Origin: Thermoanaerobaculia bacterium
GTDB taxonomy: Bacteria > Acidobacteriota > Thermoanaerobaculia > Multivoradales > J023
Direction: 5' to 3'
DNA length: 64,000 nucleotides
Assembly: GCA_030431255.1 (NCBI GenBank)
Contig: JAUIJL010000030.1
Coordinates: forward strand, 47,631 to 111,630
Positions 7,962 through 16,850 of this stretch are shown here, piece after piece. Both the position numbers and the translations under genes were made by a program. The notes under the pieces were generated by a model. It did not search any database and was not told the origin of the DNA. It saw nothing but the letters and a program-made list of their open reading frames with translations. How positions within the stretch are numbered: position 1 is the stretch's first letter; each line of letters opens with the position of its first letter.

Positions 7962-10001
7962 ATGCCCCAGATCTCTTTTCGTCACGATTCGATCCTCTTG
8001 GTGATTTGCTTTCTGAGCCTCGGGCCAATCGCCCAGCAACACCTCCTCGAAGCTCAAGGCCCATCGGACGGGCTCACCACCTTGCTCGACGCCCACAAGG
8101 CCCAAAACTCCAATCGGCCGGCTCGCGGGTATCAGCCCCGAGGCTGTGGGTTCGACATGAATCGAAACGGGATCTTCGGCGAGCCGGAGGACTGCATGGT
8201 CTGTGACGGCGCGACCACGGACCCGGATTTCGATGGGGTCAATGAGGACCTCATCTACGTCGATTGCACCAACGGTGCGAACACTCTCGATTGCGGATCG
8301 CCCTCCAATCCATGCCGAACCATTCAATGGGCCTGGGACAGCCGGGGTGATGGACCCGATGACGGCAGCGAGGACATCATCTGCTTCCGAGGCAGTTGCA
8401 CGACCGTGGAGTTTTACTCCCCCGACAACAGCGGCGTGCCCGGTTATTACACCGTGCCGGCTTCCGGCAGCCAGGTTCGAGCTTGGCGTTATCCCAAGAA
8501 TCCCACGATGCTGGTGGGCTGGGATTTCGACGGCGACGGCGAGTACCCCCCTGAGGATCGGGACGATCAATCCCTGTTGGACGGCACCGGCTTGGAGCGC
8601 GCCTTCCGCCTCGACAGCGACACCGACTACCTCGAGATGGGCCATTTCTCCGTGCGCAACTACGGCCGCTTCACCCCCGGTGCCGACGACACCGGCTTCC
8701 TGAGATTCGGTCCCACTTTCGGCCCCCAGGAATATCAGTACTTCCATGATCTCGAGCTGTTGCAAATCAACATGGATCGCGAGACCACCTCCCGGGTCAC
8801 GATGATCAGCCTCTTCCCGACGGTGGCCATTCCCCAGTGGATTCAATTCGCCAATTGGTATGCCCCCGACAACGGACAATGGTTCGCCCGCGGCTCGGGC
8901 TACGACGATCCGCCGGACTTCGGACCCTTCCGATTCACCAACATCACCCGAACCTCCCACAGCTGCGACTTCTCCGACTGCGGCAGCAGCGCCGGCTCGA
9001 CCCTCTTCAAGCTTTGGGGATATCTATCGGGAGTGGAGATTCTGGACTCGGTTTGGGACGCCAATCCCAGGGCCTGGGAGCCCAAGGTTCAGGGCGGCCC
9101 CTCCGGCTCCAGCTTCGTCACCGCCGCCCATTGCAGCCAGGATTGGATGGTGCGCAACAACGAGGTGATCGATTTCAAGAACGCTTTGATCGTTCAGGGT
9201 TACGCCGACGGCTTTTGCAACTTCCCGGCCGCCCGCCCCACGGACGAGGTCTATTTCGACGGCAACATCGTGCGCAACACCTTCGAGCCCTGGCTCTACG
9301 GCGACCACGGCGTCCGCATCGAAGACGGCGGCACCCGCGCGGGGGAGGTCATCGGCAACGTTTACATCACGAATAACTTCCTCAGCTCGTCGACCGGCTG
9401 GGAAATGGCGATTTGGTCCAACCCCGGCCACGATTCAATTCCGCCCACGGGCACCATCACCATCACCAACAACACCCTCTACGGCAACGTCAACCGCTAC
9501 GGCACGATCGTCATCGGCAATGTCGAAGGGCCCGAGCGGGTCTTCCCGCACCAGAATTACCTCATCGAAAACAATATCTTCGGGGGTTATATCTCCACCG
9601 ACAACGGCGAGAAGGATCTCAACTTTCACACCACCATCGGTCCGTCGAATTTTCACTCCGAGCGCAACGTCTTCGGTCCTGAAGGAGAGTTCGTGTGGAA
9701 TGGAGGACCGCGCACGGGTTTGGGCTTGTGGCGCAGCTTGAGCGGGGGCGACGCCGGCTCGCTGCTGTGCGAACCGTCTTTCGTCGACAAGAACAGCGGC
9801 AACTTCCACCTCACCGCCGGCGATAGCTGCGCACGCAATCGCGGCTTGGACCCCCTCGCCTGGCTCGCTCTAGATCTCGACGGCGAGCCCAGACAAGCCC
9901 TCGGCCCCACCGACATCGGCGCCGACGAGCTCCAGAACGAGCTCTTTGCCAACGGATTCGAGGCCGGCAACACCTTGCTTTGGAGCTCCACGGTTCCGTG
10001 A
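7962..10001 (+). CDS. Large secreted protein, probable right-handed beta-helix, with GFEAG C-terminal tail
   Basis: The 679-residue product has an excellent GGAGG site and a signal peptide (DSILLVICFLSLGPIAQQ). After a linker it shows YVDCTNGANTLDCGSPSNPC, a motif typical of secreted parallel-beta-helix proteins, in which Cys pairs precede an 'ATIQ'-like strand (here RTIQWAW). The body is rich in Asn/Asp/Gly turns and short repeated strands (VIGNVYITNNF, GTITITNNTLYGN, LIENNIF) that fit helix coils. The protein ends in LFANGFEAGNTLLWSSTVP, nearly the same as the tail of the M36 peptidase encoded downstream. The tail is probably a sorting or anchoring signal of this lineage. No catalytic residues are recognised; it may bind or cleave polysaccharide. 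Confidence 0.8.
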   Translation: MPQISFRHDSILLVICFLSLGPIAQQHLLEAQGPSDGLTTLLDAHKAQNSNRPARGYQPRGCGFDMNRNGIFGEPEDCMVCDGATTDPDFDGVNEDLIYVDCTNGANTLDCGSPSNPCRTIQWAWDSRGDGPDDGSEDIICFRGSCTTVEFYSPDNSGVPGYYTVPASGSQVRAWRYPKNPTMLVGWDFDGDGEYPPEDRDDQSLLDGTGLERAFRLDSDTDYLEMGHFSVRNYGRFTPGADDTGFLRFGPTFGPQEYQYFHDLELLQINMDRETTSRVTMISLFPTVAIPQWIQFANWYAPDNGQWFARGSGYDDPPDFGPFRFTNITRTSHSCDFSDCGSSAGSTLFKLWGYLSGVEILDSVWDANPRAWEPKVQGGPSGSSFVTAAHCSQDWMVRNNEVIDFKNALIVQGYADGFCNFPAARPTDEVYFDGNIVRNTFEPWLYGDHGVRIEDGGTRAGEVIGNVYITNNFLSSSTGWEMAIWSNPGHDSIPPTGTITITNNTLYGNVNRYGTIVIGNVEGPERVFPHQNYLIENNIFGGYISTDNGEKDLNFHTTIGPSNFHSERNVFGPEGEFVWNGGPRTGLGLWRSLSGGDAGSLLCEPSFVDKNSGNFHLTAGDSCARNRGLDPLAWLALDLDGEPRQALGPTDIGADELQNELFANGFEAGNTLLWSSTVP

Positions 10002-10029
10002 GCTGAGGCCAGCAAGCCGGACCGAGCCC

Positions 10030-10362
10030 GGTCGGGGGCAAGCCCCATAGGCGCTAACTTAGACTGCTGATAGCCCTATCTTGCGCCCTCACCCCCCAGC
10101 CCCCTCTCCCTACGCGGGCCGCCCGCAGACGGGAGAGGGGGAGCCGGAAAGCCGCACAACTTGCTCGGTTTAGTGGGAGATTTTTCTACGCCCAGACGGC
10201 TCAAGGCCACCTTTAAATGCGAGCGCGAAGCGCAAGCAATCATTCCCCCCTCTCCCGTCCCGGGAGAGGGGGGTTAGGGGGGTGAGGGCTGGCTGTTCAG
10301 TTAGAGTTGTGCAGCAGGTGAAAACCTCTTAGGTTAGCGCCTAATGGGGGCAAGCCCCGACC
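10030..10362. repeat. Nested inverted-repeat element, MITE- or REP-like
   Basis: The 580-base gap between 10002 and 10581 holds no gene but a strongly structured element. Outer arms 10030-10061 and 10330-10362 are imperfect inverted copies (GGTCGGGGGCAAGCCCC...GCGCTAACTTA against its complement). Inside, 10086-10110 (CCCTCACCCCCCAGCCCC...) is complementary to 10262-10288. Each inner arm also folds on itself; the right one has a perfect 13-bp stem, 10245-10257 with 10261-10273, loop TCC. The GGTCGGGG/CCCCGACC core recurs as a hairpin at 27509-27529. There is no internal coding region, so a non-autonomous or REP-type dispersed repeat is likely. Confidence 0.75.
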
Positions 10363-10442
10363 CTACGGCCGTGGAGGGCCTTGCGCCCTCCCGTTTTCCG
10401 CGGATCGAACCTGGTCGGGGACCGACGGATTTCTTACGGCAG

Positions 10443-10474
10443 CAAAAAGCGGGCTTCCTTGCCGGAAGCCCGCT
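10443..10474 (-). terminator. Rho-independent terminator of the M36 peptidase gene
   Basis: On the minus strand AGCGGGCTTCC, loop GGCAA and GGAAGCCCGCT form a perfect 11-bp stem followed directly by TTTTTGC. It lies about 110 bases beyond the stop of the M36 gene, in the right orientation. Confidence 0.9.
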
Positions 10475-10581
10475 AGCCATTTAGGCCCTATTCGGTCTAG
10501 CTCTGAATTCATCAGGTCCAGAACCCATCGGAACCGAAAGCCTCAAGATCCCCGGATCCCGAAGGAGCCGGGGATAGGGAT

Positions 10582-13500
10582 TCACGGAACCGTGGAGAAC
10601 CAGGCCGTGGTATCGCCGGACTCGAAGCCGTCCTCGAAGAGGTTGCTGGCCAAGCAGGACTGAACCGTCACGTCGTCGATCCACCAACCCGGGTGGTCGA
10701 CGGACGAATCGGAGGTCATGCGGAAGCGGAATTGCACGCTCTGGCCGGCCCAGGCGTCCACATCCACCACCGTTTGGCTCCAATCCCGCGGATCGCCACA
10801 CCAGGCGTTCTCGTTGGCGATCGGGCTGCTGAAGCTACCGCTGACGGGACCGTCGTACGGAATCACCACGATCTCCGATTCCAGACGGGTCCAAGTGGAA
10901 CCGTCGGTAGAGATCTCGAGCACACCACCGTCATAGCAACCGCTACCGCTATCCTCGATCTCCTGATAGGTCCAGAAGCGCAGGGTGGTCGGCGATTGGC
11001 CGGCCGGCAGCGCGATGGACGGAGACACCAGGTATTGGTCGGAGATGGCGGCCGGGTCGTCGGCCCAGTAGGCAGAGGTGCCACTGTGGACCCGATCGGA
11101 GACCTCGGACCAAGTGTTGGTGCCGGTGCCGGCGGGCGTGGTCCAACCGGCGGCGCCGGACTCGAAGTCCTGGCTGAACGCGACCATCGGCGCGACACCG
11201 ATCGGGCAATCACCCGGGGCCACGGCGGTGACGAAGCTGAAGGCCGCCGTGTAGGACTCGGTGCCACACGGATTGGAGGCCTGGACTCGCCAGTAGTAGG
11301 TGGTCGCCGTATTCAAACCGGTCTGCACCGTGTAGGAGGTACCAGCCACGTCCATCGCGGAGTCCACGATGTTGGTGAAAGCGGCATCCGTGGCCACCTG
11401 CACATTGTAGGTGCCACCACCGGCGGCAGCCGTCCAGGTCAGGGTTGGGTTCACGGTTTGGTCCATCTGACCATCGGTGGGCGTGGACAAGCTCACGGCG
11501 CCCGGCGATTGGTCGAAGACCTCCATGGACACCGGCAGGTCGAATTGGGTGGAGGTGTCGTCACCGCGGACGTTGAAGTCGTAGGTGCCGGCGGTCAGCC
11601 CACCCGTGCCGCTCACGGTCAGCTCGGTGCTGCCCGGCGCGGTCATCACCGGATTCGGATCGAATCCGCTGGTGGTGCCCCCGGGCGGGGTCAAGGTGCT
11701 CATGGTGATCGGGGTCGAGAAGGCGCCGCCCACCGTGATGTCGTAGACCGCGTCGTCACCGGCACAGATCGAAACCGTGTCCGGGGTCGCGCCCAGGAAG
11801 TCACAGGCCACCGGGAAGTCGAAGTCCTCGGAGTTGTCGCCGTTGCTGCCCGAGCTGCCCTGGTCGGCGTTTTCACCCAAACCACGACGGGCGAAGGCTT
11901 TCCACAGGATGCACTCGTTGGCACCACCGGTGAGGTTGACGTCCGCTTGCAGGATCGCGTCACGACCATCGACGAAACCGGGAGAGCAAGCTTGCAGCTT
12001 CATGCCGTCCATGACCAATTGGATCGCCAGGTTGTTACCACCGGTGGACCAATCGTCGTAGAAATTCGGGTTGAAGCCGTATTCGTCCACCAAGTCCCAA
12101 TAGACCTCCCAGATGATCGTCGACCAGGTGAAGCCGATACCGTGCGGGACGGACAAACCACCGGTGGTATCACCGTAGGTGAAGCCGTTGGTGCCAAAAT
12201 CTGTGGTGTACGGCGCGGGGCGGATGCCACCACCGGTGTCGGGCGGCTCGCCCAAGGCGTAGGTGCCGAGACCGCGAACGGTAGTGCGGGAGTCGCCGGC
12301 GTTGGCGGTCAGCACCAAGCCGAGCCAATCGCTCCAACCCTCACCCATCTGCTCGGAGTTGTTGAGGCAGAACACGTCGCTGGGGCCACCGGTCAGGCGG
12401 TTGGAAATACCGTGACCGTACTCGTGGATGATGATGCCGCTGGAGAAATCACCGTCGCGGTTGGGCGTGGTGGTGGTCCAGGTGTACATCTGCATGCGCG
12501 GGTTCGAGCCGTCCGCGGGAGTTCCGAAGTTGGCGTTGTTGGTGCCACTGCCGTCCTGGGCTTCGGCGAACACGTAGTCGCTGCCGGAGCCGCCGTTGCC
12601 GTAGTTGTTCTCCTGGAAGTTACCGGAGGCTTCGTCGAAGCCGTAGTGGTAGAAGACATCGTGAATGATGTTGTTCCAGTAGAAGAGATTGACCGCCGCT
12701 GCCGGCTTGTAATCCGCCGGGCTGTCGTTGATCAGGTCGAGGGCCACCAGAGCACCGGTGAAGTCCAATCCCGCACCGCCGTCGGGCTCGCCGGCGTCGG
12801 GCACGTTGTTGGCATCGGCATCGATGTAGGCGTGCACGTTGTTGCCTTGGGGGGTGGTGAACTCAGCACCCGCCGAGCCGTCGGTATCGTGCCAGCCGAA
12901 GGGAGACGCGGTGCCGTCGGCAGGATTGCTGACGATCGTCCGGCCGCCGTCGGGATCGGAGCCGGGCACATCGTCACCACCGTTGGTGGGATCGTTGTTT
13001 TCGTACGGGTACTCCGCCGGCATCTCGAAGACTTCGTACATGGGACCGCCAAGCTTGGTCTGAGCTTCGGCTCGCGGAGCCGCTTGGTTGACCCGGGGAC
13101 GCTCTGTCGACACCTTGTGGTTATGGCCTTCGAAGGTGCCGAAATTGTCGTGCACCACCAAGTCTTCCTTGCCGAGCACCTCGCCGGTGTGGGCGTCGAC
13201 GAAGATCTGCCACCAATTGGAGGTCTCGGCGATGTCTAGGTGCACGTGCCAAGCCAAACGCACGTCGTTGACGGCGCGCGGATACCAGATCAGCTGCACC
13301 GGAACGTCACCGGCGGAAATGCCGCCGTCGTTCAAGATCGTGTGGCGACGGCCGTCGGGTTTGGCGGAGCGGGCGGCAAAAGCCGGCTGCACACCGAGAT
13401 CGAGGTGCGCGACCGCGGCGTTCGCGGCTTGCAGAGCGGTGATCGACGGCGTGGCTTCGTTGGCCGAGTTGCCGAGCCCCGGCATGAAACGGTTGCCCAA

Positions 13501-13872
13501 GCTCACCACCCGGCCATCGGCCGCGATGTTGACGTTGAGAATCGCGCCGAGCACGGGAATACCGGCCAGCTGCTGCTGCAAGTAAACGTGGCTGACACCG
13601 CTGGATTTGCTGTAGGAAGTCGAGCTGATCTCGACCTCGCCGACGTCGCTTGCGACCAAGCCGAGGTCGCCGGCGCGTTCGGAAACGAAGTCTTTGGCAA
13701 TGGTCCGGGGCTCACCCGGACGGGCTGAGGACAGGGCTTGGGTGGAGCCCGGAGCCCTCAGGGTCTCCCCTTGATGGACGTACCTCTCGCCGGCCATCAT
13801 CGGCGAGCTCACCATCAACAGGGCAGCACTCAGAAAGGTCGAAACACTCCGTAAGGATACGGTTCTCGTCAC
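10582..13872 (-). CDS. Secreted M36 (fungalysin-type) metallopeptidase with C-terminal accessory domains and GFESG tail
   Basis: The 1,096-residue product starts at a GTG with an AAGGAG site and has a signal peptide ending near SSPMMAGERY. Residues about 40-230 are the FTP/PepSY-type inhibitory propeptide (VYLQQQLAGIPVLGAILNVN; WWQIFVDAHTGEVLGKEDLV). The M36 catalytic domain follows, with the zinc motif HEYGHGISNRL near residue 480 and the third ligand in GEGWSDWLG. After about residue 690 come beta-sandwich domains: an Ig-like segment, a fibronectin-III-like segment (PTLTWTAAAGGGTYNVQVAT; TYYWRVQASNPCG) and a jelly-roll/MAM-like module (FSQDFESGAAGWT...WWIDDVTV). It ends in LFEDGFESGDTTAWFSTVP. 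It is expected to be an extracellular zymogen protease that degrades proteins for nutrition. Confidence 0.93.
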   Translation of the reverse strand: MTRTVSLRSVSTFLSAALLMVSSPMMAGERYVHQGETLRAPGSTQALSSARPGEPRTIAKDFVSERAGDLGLVASDVGEVEISSTSYSKSSGVSHVYLQQQLAGIPVLGAILNVNIAADGRVVSLGNRFMPGLGNSANEATPSITALQAANAAVAHLDLGVQPAFAARSAKPDGRRHTILNDGGISAGDVPVQLIWYPRAVNDVRLAWHVHLDIAETSNWWQIFVDAHTGEVLGKEDLVVHDNFGTFEGHNHKVSTERPRVNQAAPRAEAQTKLGGPMYEVFEMPAEYPYENNDPTNGGDDVPGSDPDGGRTIVSNPADGTASPFGWHDTDGSAGAEFTTPQGNNVHAYIDADANNVPDAGEPDGGAGLDFTGALVALDLINDSPADYKPAAAVNLFYWNNIIHDVFYHYGFDEASGNFQENNYGNGGSGSDYVFAEAQDGSGTNNANFGTPADGSNPRMQMYTWTTTTPNRDGDFSSGIIIHEYGHGISNRLTGGPSDVFCLNNSEQMGEGWSDWLGLVLTANAGDSRTTVRGLGTYALGEPPDTGGGIRPAPYTTDFGTNGFTYGDTTGGLSVPHGIGFTWSTIIWEVYWDLVDEYGFNPNFYDDWSTGGNNLAIQLVMDGMKLQACSPGFVDGRDAILQADVNLTGGANECILWKAFARRGLGENADQGSSGSNGDNSEDFDFPVACDFLGATPDTVSICAGDDAVYDITVGGAFSTPITMSTLTPPGGTTSGFDPNPVMTAPGSTELTVSGTGGLTAGTYDFNVRGDDTSTQFDLPVSMEVFDQSPGAVSLSTPTDGQMDQTVNPTLTWTAAAGGGTYNVQVATDAAFTNIVDSAMDVAGTSYTVQTGLNTATTYYWRVQASNPCGTESYTAAFSFVTAVAPGDCPIGVAPMVAFSQDFESGAAGWTTPAGTGTNTWSEVSDRVHSGTSAYWADDPAAISDQYLVSPSIALPAGQSPTTLRFWTYQEIEDSGSGCYDGGVLEISTDGSTWTRLESEIVVIPYDGPVSGSFSSPIANENAWCGDPRDWSQTVVDVDAWAGQSVQFRFRMTSDSSVDHPGWWIDDVTVQSCLASNLFEDGFESGDTTAWFSTVP

Positions 13873-14191
13873 TGCTAGTCTCCTTGCGGAAGCACACGCC
13901 GGCCGTTTTATCTAAACGCCGCCGAGCGTTGCTCCCCATGCGTAGAAAGGATGCCTCCGCAGGCCTGAGATTCTCAACCTGGCGATCAGTAAATACCCGA
14001 AGAAAAAAGGAGGGAGAATCAGTCGTGGACAAGCTCTGTGTACGACTAACCCGCCGGTAGAACGAAAGCTAGGATCGTGGACTTGCCTAGAGAATCGCTT
14101 TAGCGAGAAGTCACCAGTGCCGTGCTTAAGGCTGATTACGAGCTTGGAGTATAGAGGACTTCAGCCCCGCCGGCAATCTCGATTCATCGGT
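13873..14191. other. Intergenic region between two minus-strand peptidase genes
   Basis: These 319 bases carry the upstream region and AAGGAG ribosome-binding site of the M36 gene (right at 13873-13885 on the minus strand). No gene, clear hairpin or repeat is seen in the rest. Sequence near 13990-14060 is relatively A-rich and could hold the promoter, but no confident -35/-10 pair is called. Confidence 0.5.
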
Positions 14192-16039
14192 CTAACGCGA
14201 TCCCATTTCCCGACCGACCGGATAGAGGAGGTAGCGAGAATCGTGGTAGGGCGTCTGTCGATAGAACCACTCCAAACGCCCCCTGGGATTGGCCGCCAAC
14301 TTGGGGTCCTCTTCCAAAGCCGCCTGGAATCGGGCCTTGAGCTCGGCGTCCGACGCCAGCATGCGATCGGCCATCGGTGCCATCACATAGCCTTCCACGT
14401 ATTCGGTTCGGCTGAGGATTTCCGCAAAGAATCCCCATTGGAAAAACGAGTCGGGGGACTCCGGCTCCAACAGGAGGGCGGCCAAATCCGCCAGGGGCTG
14501 ATCAGAGGGCACCCGCACCGAGCCGGGCGCGTAGGTCACGGTCTGCCGTTCGATCGCCGGCGCCTCCGGCAGCTCGATCCGAACGTGTCCCTCGAAAGGC
14601 TCGGGCGCTAGCTTCGCCCCCTTCACACGGTAGAGATCCACCTCGACTTCCACCGGTCGAGCCGTCCGCTCGAAGCGGATGCCGTGCAGCTCCAGACGCT
14701 CGATGACCTCGGGCCAAGCCGCCGGAACCCACCACGCGGTCGGCAGACGCACCGCCTTGACCGGCAGGTCTGGGCTGACGCGCTGGAGCGTCTTGGTCAC
14801 CGGTTCTCCGAGCCATTCCACCACCTCCGCTCCGGCGGCCTCCGACCGTCGCTTCCGCCAAGCAATCCCTTTGAAGGTGACTTCCTCAGGCGCCGCCTCG
14901 CGATCGACGGTCCATCCCAAGGTCACGGTCTCGGGACGACGCCGGCGATCCTCTTGAATCGCTCGGTGCAGGGAGTCGGCGTGGGCGCCGACGGTCCTCA
15001 GGATGCTCTCCATCAAGACGTAGGTCCCCAAAACCCTCTGGGCGTAGGGCTTCAAGGAGTGGTTCTCGACCAGGATCGTCGGCAGATGTCTGGCTCCGCC
15101 GTAACCATCGGAAAAGCGGGGCGTGGCCGCGGACCATTTGAAGAGCAGGCCGTCCGGATCGTTGTTGTCGGTGGCGAAGACCAGGTAGCCGGGGATGTGA
15201 CCCGCCGCTTCGAGCCTCGCGATCACCGACGGATCCAGCGTGGATTCCAGCCACTTTGAGATGGAAGGGGAATAACCCTGAGGACCCATATATCCCCAGG
15301 TGATGTCGTATTGATAGTCGATGCCGTCGGTGACGTGCACATCCACGTAGAGATCCGGGTCGTAAGCGTTGATCGCTTTAAGCACGGCGCGCGTCGCGGG
15401 GATGTCCGCCTTGGCGAAGTCGCGATTGAGGTTTTGATTGCGGGCGTTGGTGCGCCAGCCCATTTGCTCCGGCCCCCGTTGATTCACCCGGCCGAAGGGG
15501 GATCGCCGCTCGTGCCCGTCGACGTTGAGGATCGGCACGAAGAGCCAATTCACCCCTTCGAGCAACGCCTTCTTGCCCGGCTTGTGGACGAGGTCCCGCA
15601 ACAACATCAAACCGGCGTCCTTGCCGTCGATTTCTCCGGAGTGGATTCCCGCTTGGATCAACACGGCCGGTTTCTTCGAGGCGCGGATCGCCTGGGCAGC
15701 CGTCGAGGCATCGAGCGAGGCGATCACCATCCACACATCTCGGTGCTCGGCGCTTTTGCCCAACGACACCTTGTGCAGGAAGGGCGCGGCGGCCACCAAC
15801 CGGTCGAGCCACTCCATGGTCTCGTCGTAAGTCGGCGTGCTGGTCAAACCGCTCTTTTCGCTCGGCGTGATCCAAGGATCCTCGGAGCCGGGGGGCAGCG
15901 CGATCTCTTCGGTACCCTGCCATTCGAGGGTCGGCGGTAGCTCAGCCTCGATCTCCGGTGTTTGCGCCCGAAGCGTGAGGGCCTGGAGACCCATGAGTAG
16001 GAAGAGCGCCGGCATCAAGACTCGATTTTGCAACTGCAT
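14192..16039 (-). CDS. Secreted M14-family zinc carboxypeptidase
   Basis: The 615-residue product is taken from the ATG that begins MQLQNRVLMPALFLLMG, a proper signal peptide; the frame extends upstream to 16129 without a credible signal. The M14 zinc motif HxxE is in IQAGIHSGEIDGKDAG. The substrate-binding Asn-Arg region is WRTNARNQNLNRDFAKADIP, and the third ligand histidine is in LYVDVHVTDGIDYQYD. The C-terminal 250 residues are an extra mostly beta region seen in large M14 proteins of Acidobacteria and Bacteroidetes. It should be periplasmic or extracellular, removing C-terminal residues or acting on peptidoglycan peptides. It neighbours the M36 protease and probably works on its products. 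Confidence 0.9.
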   Translation of the reverse strand: MQLQNRVLMPALFLLMGLQALTLRAQTPEIEAELPPTLEWQGTEEIALPPGSEDPWITPSEKSGLTSTPTYDETMEWLDRLVAAAPFLHKVSLGKSAEHRDVWMVIASLDASTAAQAIRASKKPAVLIQAGIHSGEIDGKDAGLMLLRDLVHKPGKKALLEGVNWLFVPILNVDGHERRSPFGRVNQRGPEQMGWRTNARNQNLNRDFAKADIPATRAVLKAINAYDPDLYVDVHVTDGIDYQYDITWGYMGPQGYSPSISKWLESTLDPSVIARLEAAGHIPGYLVFATDNNDPDGLLFKWSAATPRFSDGYGGARHLPTILVENHSLKPYAQRVLGTYVLMESILRTVGAHADSLHRAIQEDRRRRPETVTLGWTVDREAAPEEVTFKGIAWRKRRSEAAGAEVVEWLGEPVTKTLQRVSPDLPVKAVRLPTAWWVPAAWPEVIERLELHGIRFERTARPVEVEVDLYRVKGAKLAPEPFEGHVRIELPEAPAIERQTVTYAPGSVRVPSDQPLADLAALLLEPESPDSFFQWGFFAEILSRTEYVEGYVMAPMADRMLASDAELKARFQAALEEDPKLAANPRGRLEWFYRQTPYHDSRYLLYPVGREMGSR

Positions 16040-16131
16040 GGGACGTGGCCTCGGGTCCGAAATAGGTCTGGGTGAGCACAGGTCTGGGTGAGAGCGGGGG
16101 GTGCGAGCGCGGTGAGCGAGTGATCGCAAGG

Positions 16132-16156
16132 AGGGCCCGATCGTGGATCGGGCCCT
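16132..16156 (-). terminator. Strong hairpin downstream of the peroxiredoxin gene
   Basis: AGGGCCCGATC (16132-16142) and GATCGGGCCCT (16146-16156) form a perfect 11-bp stem with a three-base loop. It lies between the peroxiredoxin stop and the M14 start on the minus strand. No proper T-tract follows, so it may stabilise the mRNA end or attenuate rather than fully terminate. Confidence 0.6.
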
Positions 16157-16189
16157 ACTGCTCGAGGCGGTTGGCGGGATCAGCCGAGC

Positions 16190-16669
16190 TCAGAGGGCCT
16201 CAAGGACCGCCTCGGCGCTGGACACTCCCACTTCTTTGCCCGGCTCCACGCCGAGGTACTCCACCACCCCGTCGTTGATCACCATGGCGAAACGGGCGGA
16301 ACGCTTACCCAATCCGATGGCGGTGAGGTCCAACACCAGACCGAGGGCCTCGGCGTAGTCACCGTTTCCGTCGGAAAGGACCTCCACATGCCCTTCGGCG
16401 CCCAGGCTCTTGCTCCAAGCCGCGGTCACGAAAGGATCGTTGACCGCCATGCAGTAGAGCCCGTCCACACCCTTTGCTTTGATGGCGTCGGCATTCACCA
16501 TGAAGCCGGGGAAGTGGGTGTCGTTGCAAGTGGGAGTGAAGGCTCCCGGAACCGCGAAAAGAACGACCTTCTTACCGCTGAAAAGATCGTCCGTATTGAG
16601 CGCTTCAATGCCGTCGCCGAGGCGACGCAGAACGCCAGAAGGTGCTTTATCACCAACCTTAATACTCAT
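16190..16669 (-). CDS. Prx5-type peroxiredoxin
   Basis: The start is placed at the ATG of MSIKVGDKAPSG, which has a GGAGA site; upstream in-frame sequence to 16849 lacks protein character. The 159-residue product shows the peroxidatic block VPGAFTPTCNDTHFPGF, with the conserved Pro, Thr and Cys and the active-site arginine later (GKRSARFAMV). NDPFVTAAWSKSLG is also typical of the Prx5/AhpE-like 'redoxin' group. These cytosolic enzymes reduce H2O2 and alkyl peroxides using glutaredoxin or thioredoxin. The N-terminus of the next gene lies divergently about 180 bases away. Confidence 0.93.
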   Translation of the reverse strand: MSIKVGDKAPSGVLRRLGDGIEALNTDDLFSGKKVVLFAVPGAFTPTCNDTHFPGFMVNADAIKAKGVDGLYCMAVNDPFVTAAWSKSLGAEGHVEVLSDGNGDYAEALGLVLDLTAIGLGKRSARFAMVINDGVVEYLGVEPGKEVGVSSAEAVLEAL

Positions 16670-16850
16670 TTGGGTAGTCTCCTGAGTTTTCTGGAGGAGC
16701 CGATTAGAGCCGACTCCGAGCTGATTTTTTGGTGGGTCATGTCTGCTGAGCCCGAGCATCCTAACCCGATTTGCCGGTACAATACACCGCAACACGCCGC
16801 TAAACGACCTCCGACCGCCCCAGGCCAACCGACCTACCCGAGCCTTCATC

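Noticed and set aside
7599..8960. Minus-strand open frame of 453 codons over the SDR and beta-helix genes
   Set aside because: It is a shadow of two real plus-strand genes; it has no signal, motif or ribosome-binding site.
10693..13239. Very long plus-strand open frame (848 codons) opposite the M36 peptidase gene
   Set aside because: It is antisense to a protein with clear signal, catalytic and tail motifs. High GC makes long open frames on the other strand common, and its translation is Gly/Val/Arg-rich without any domain.
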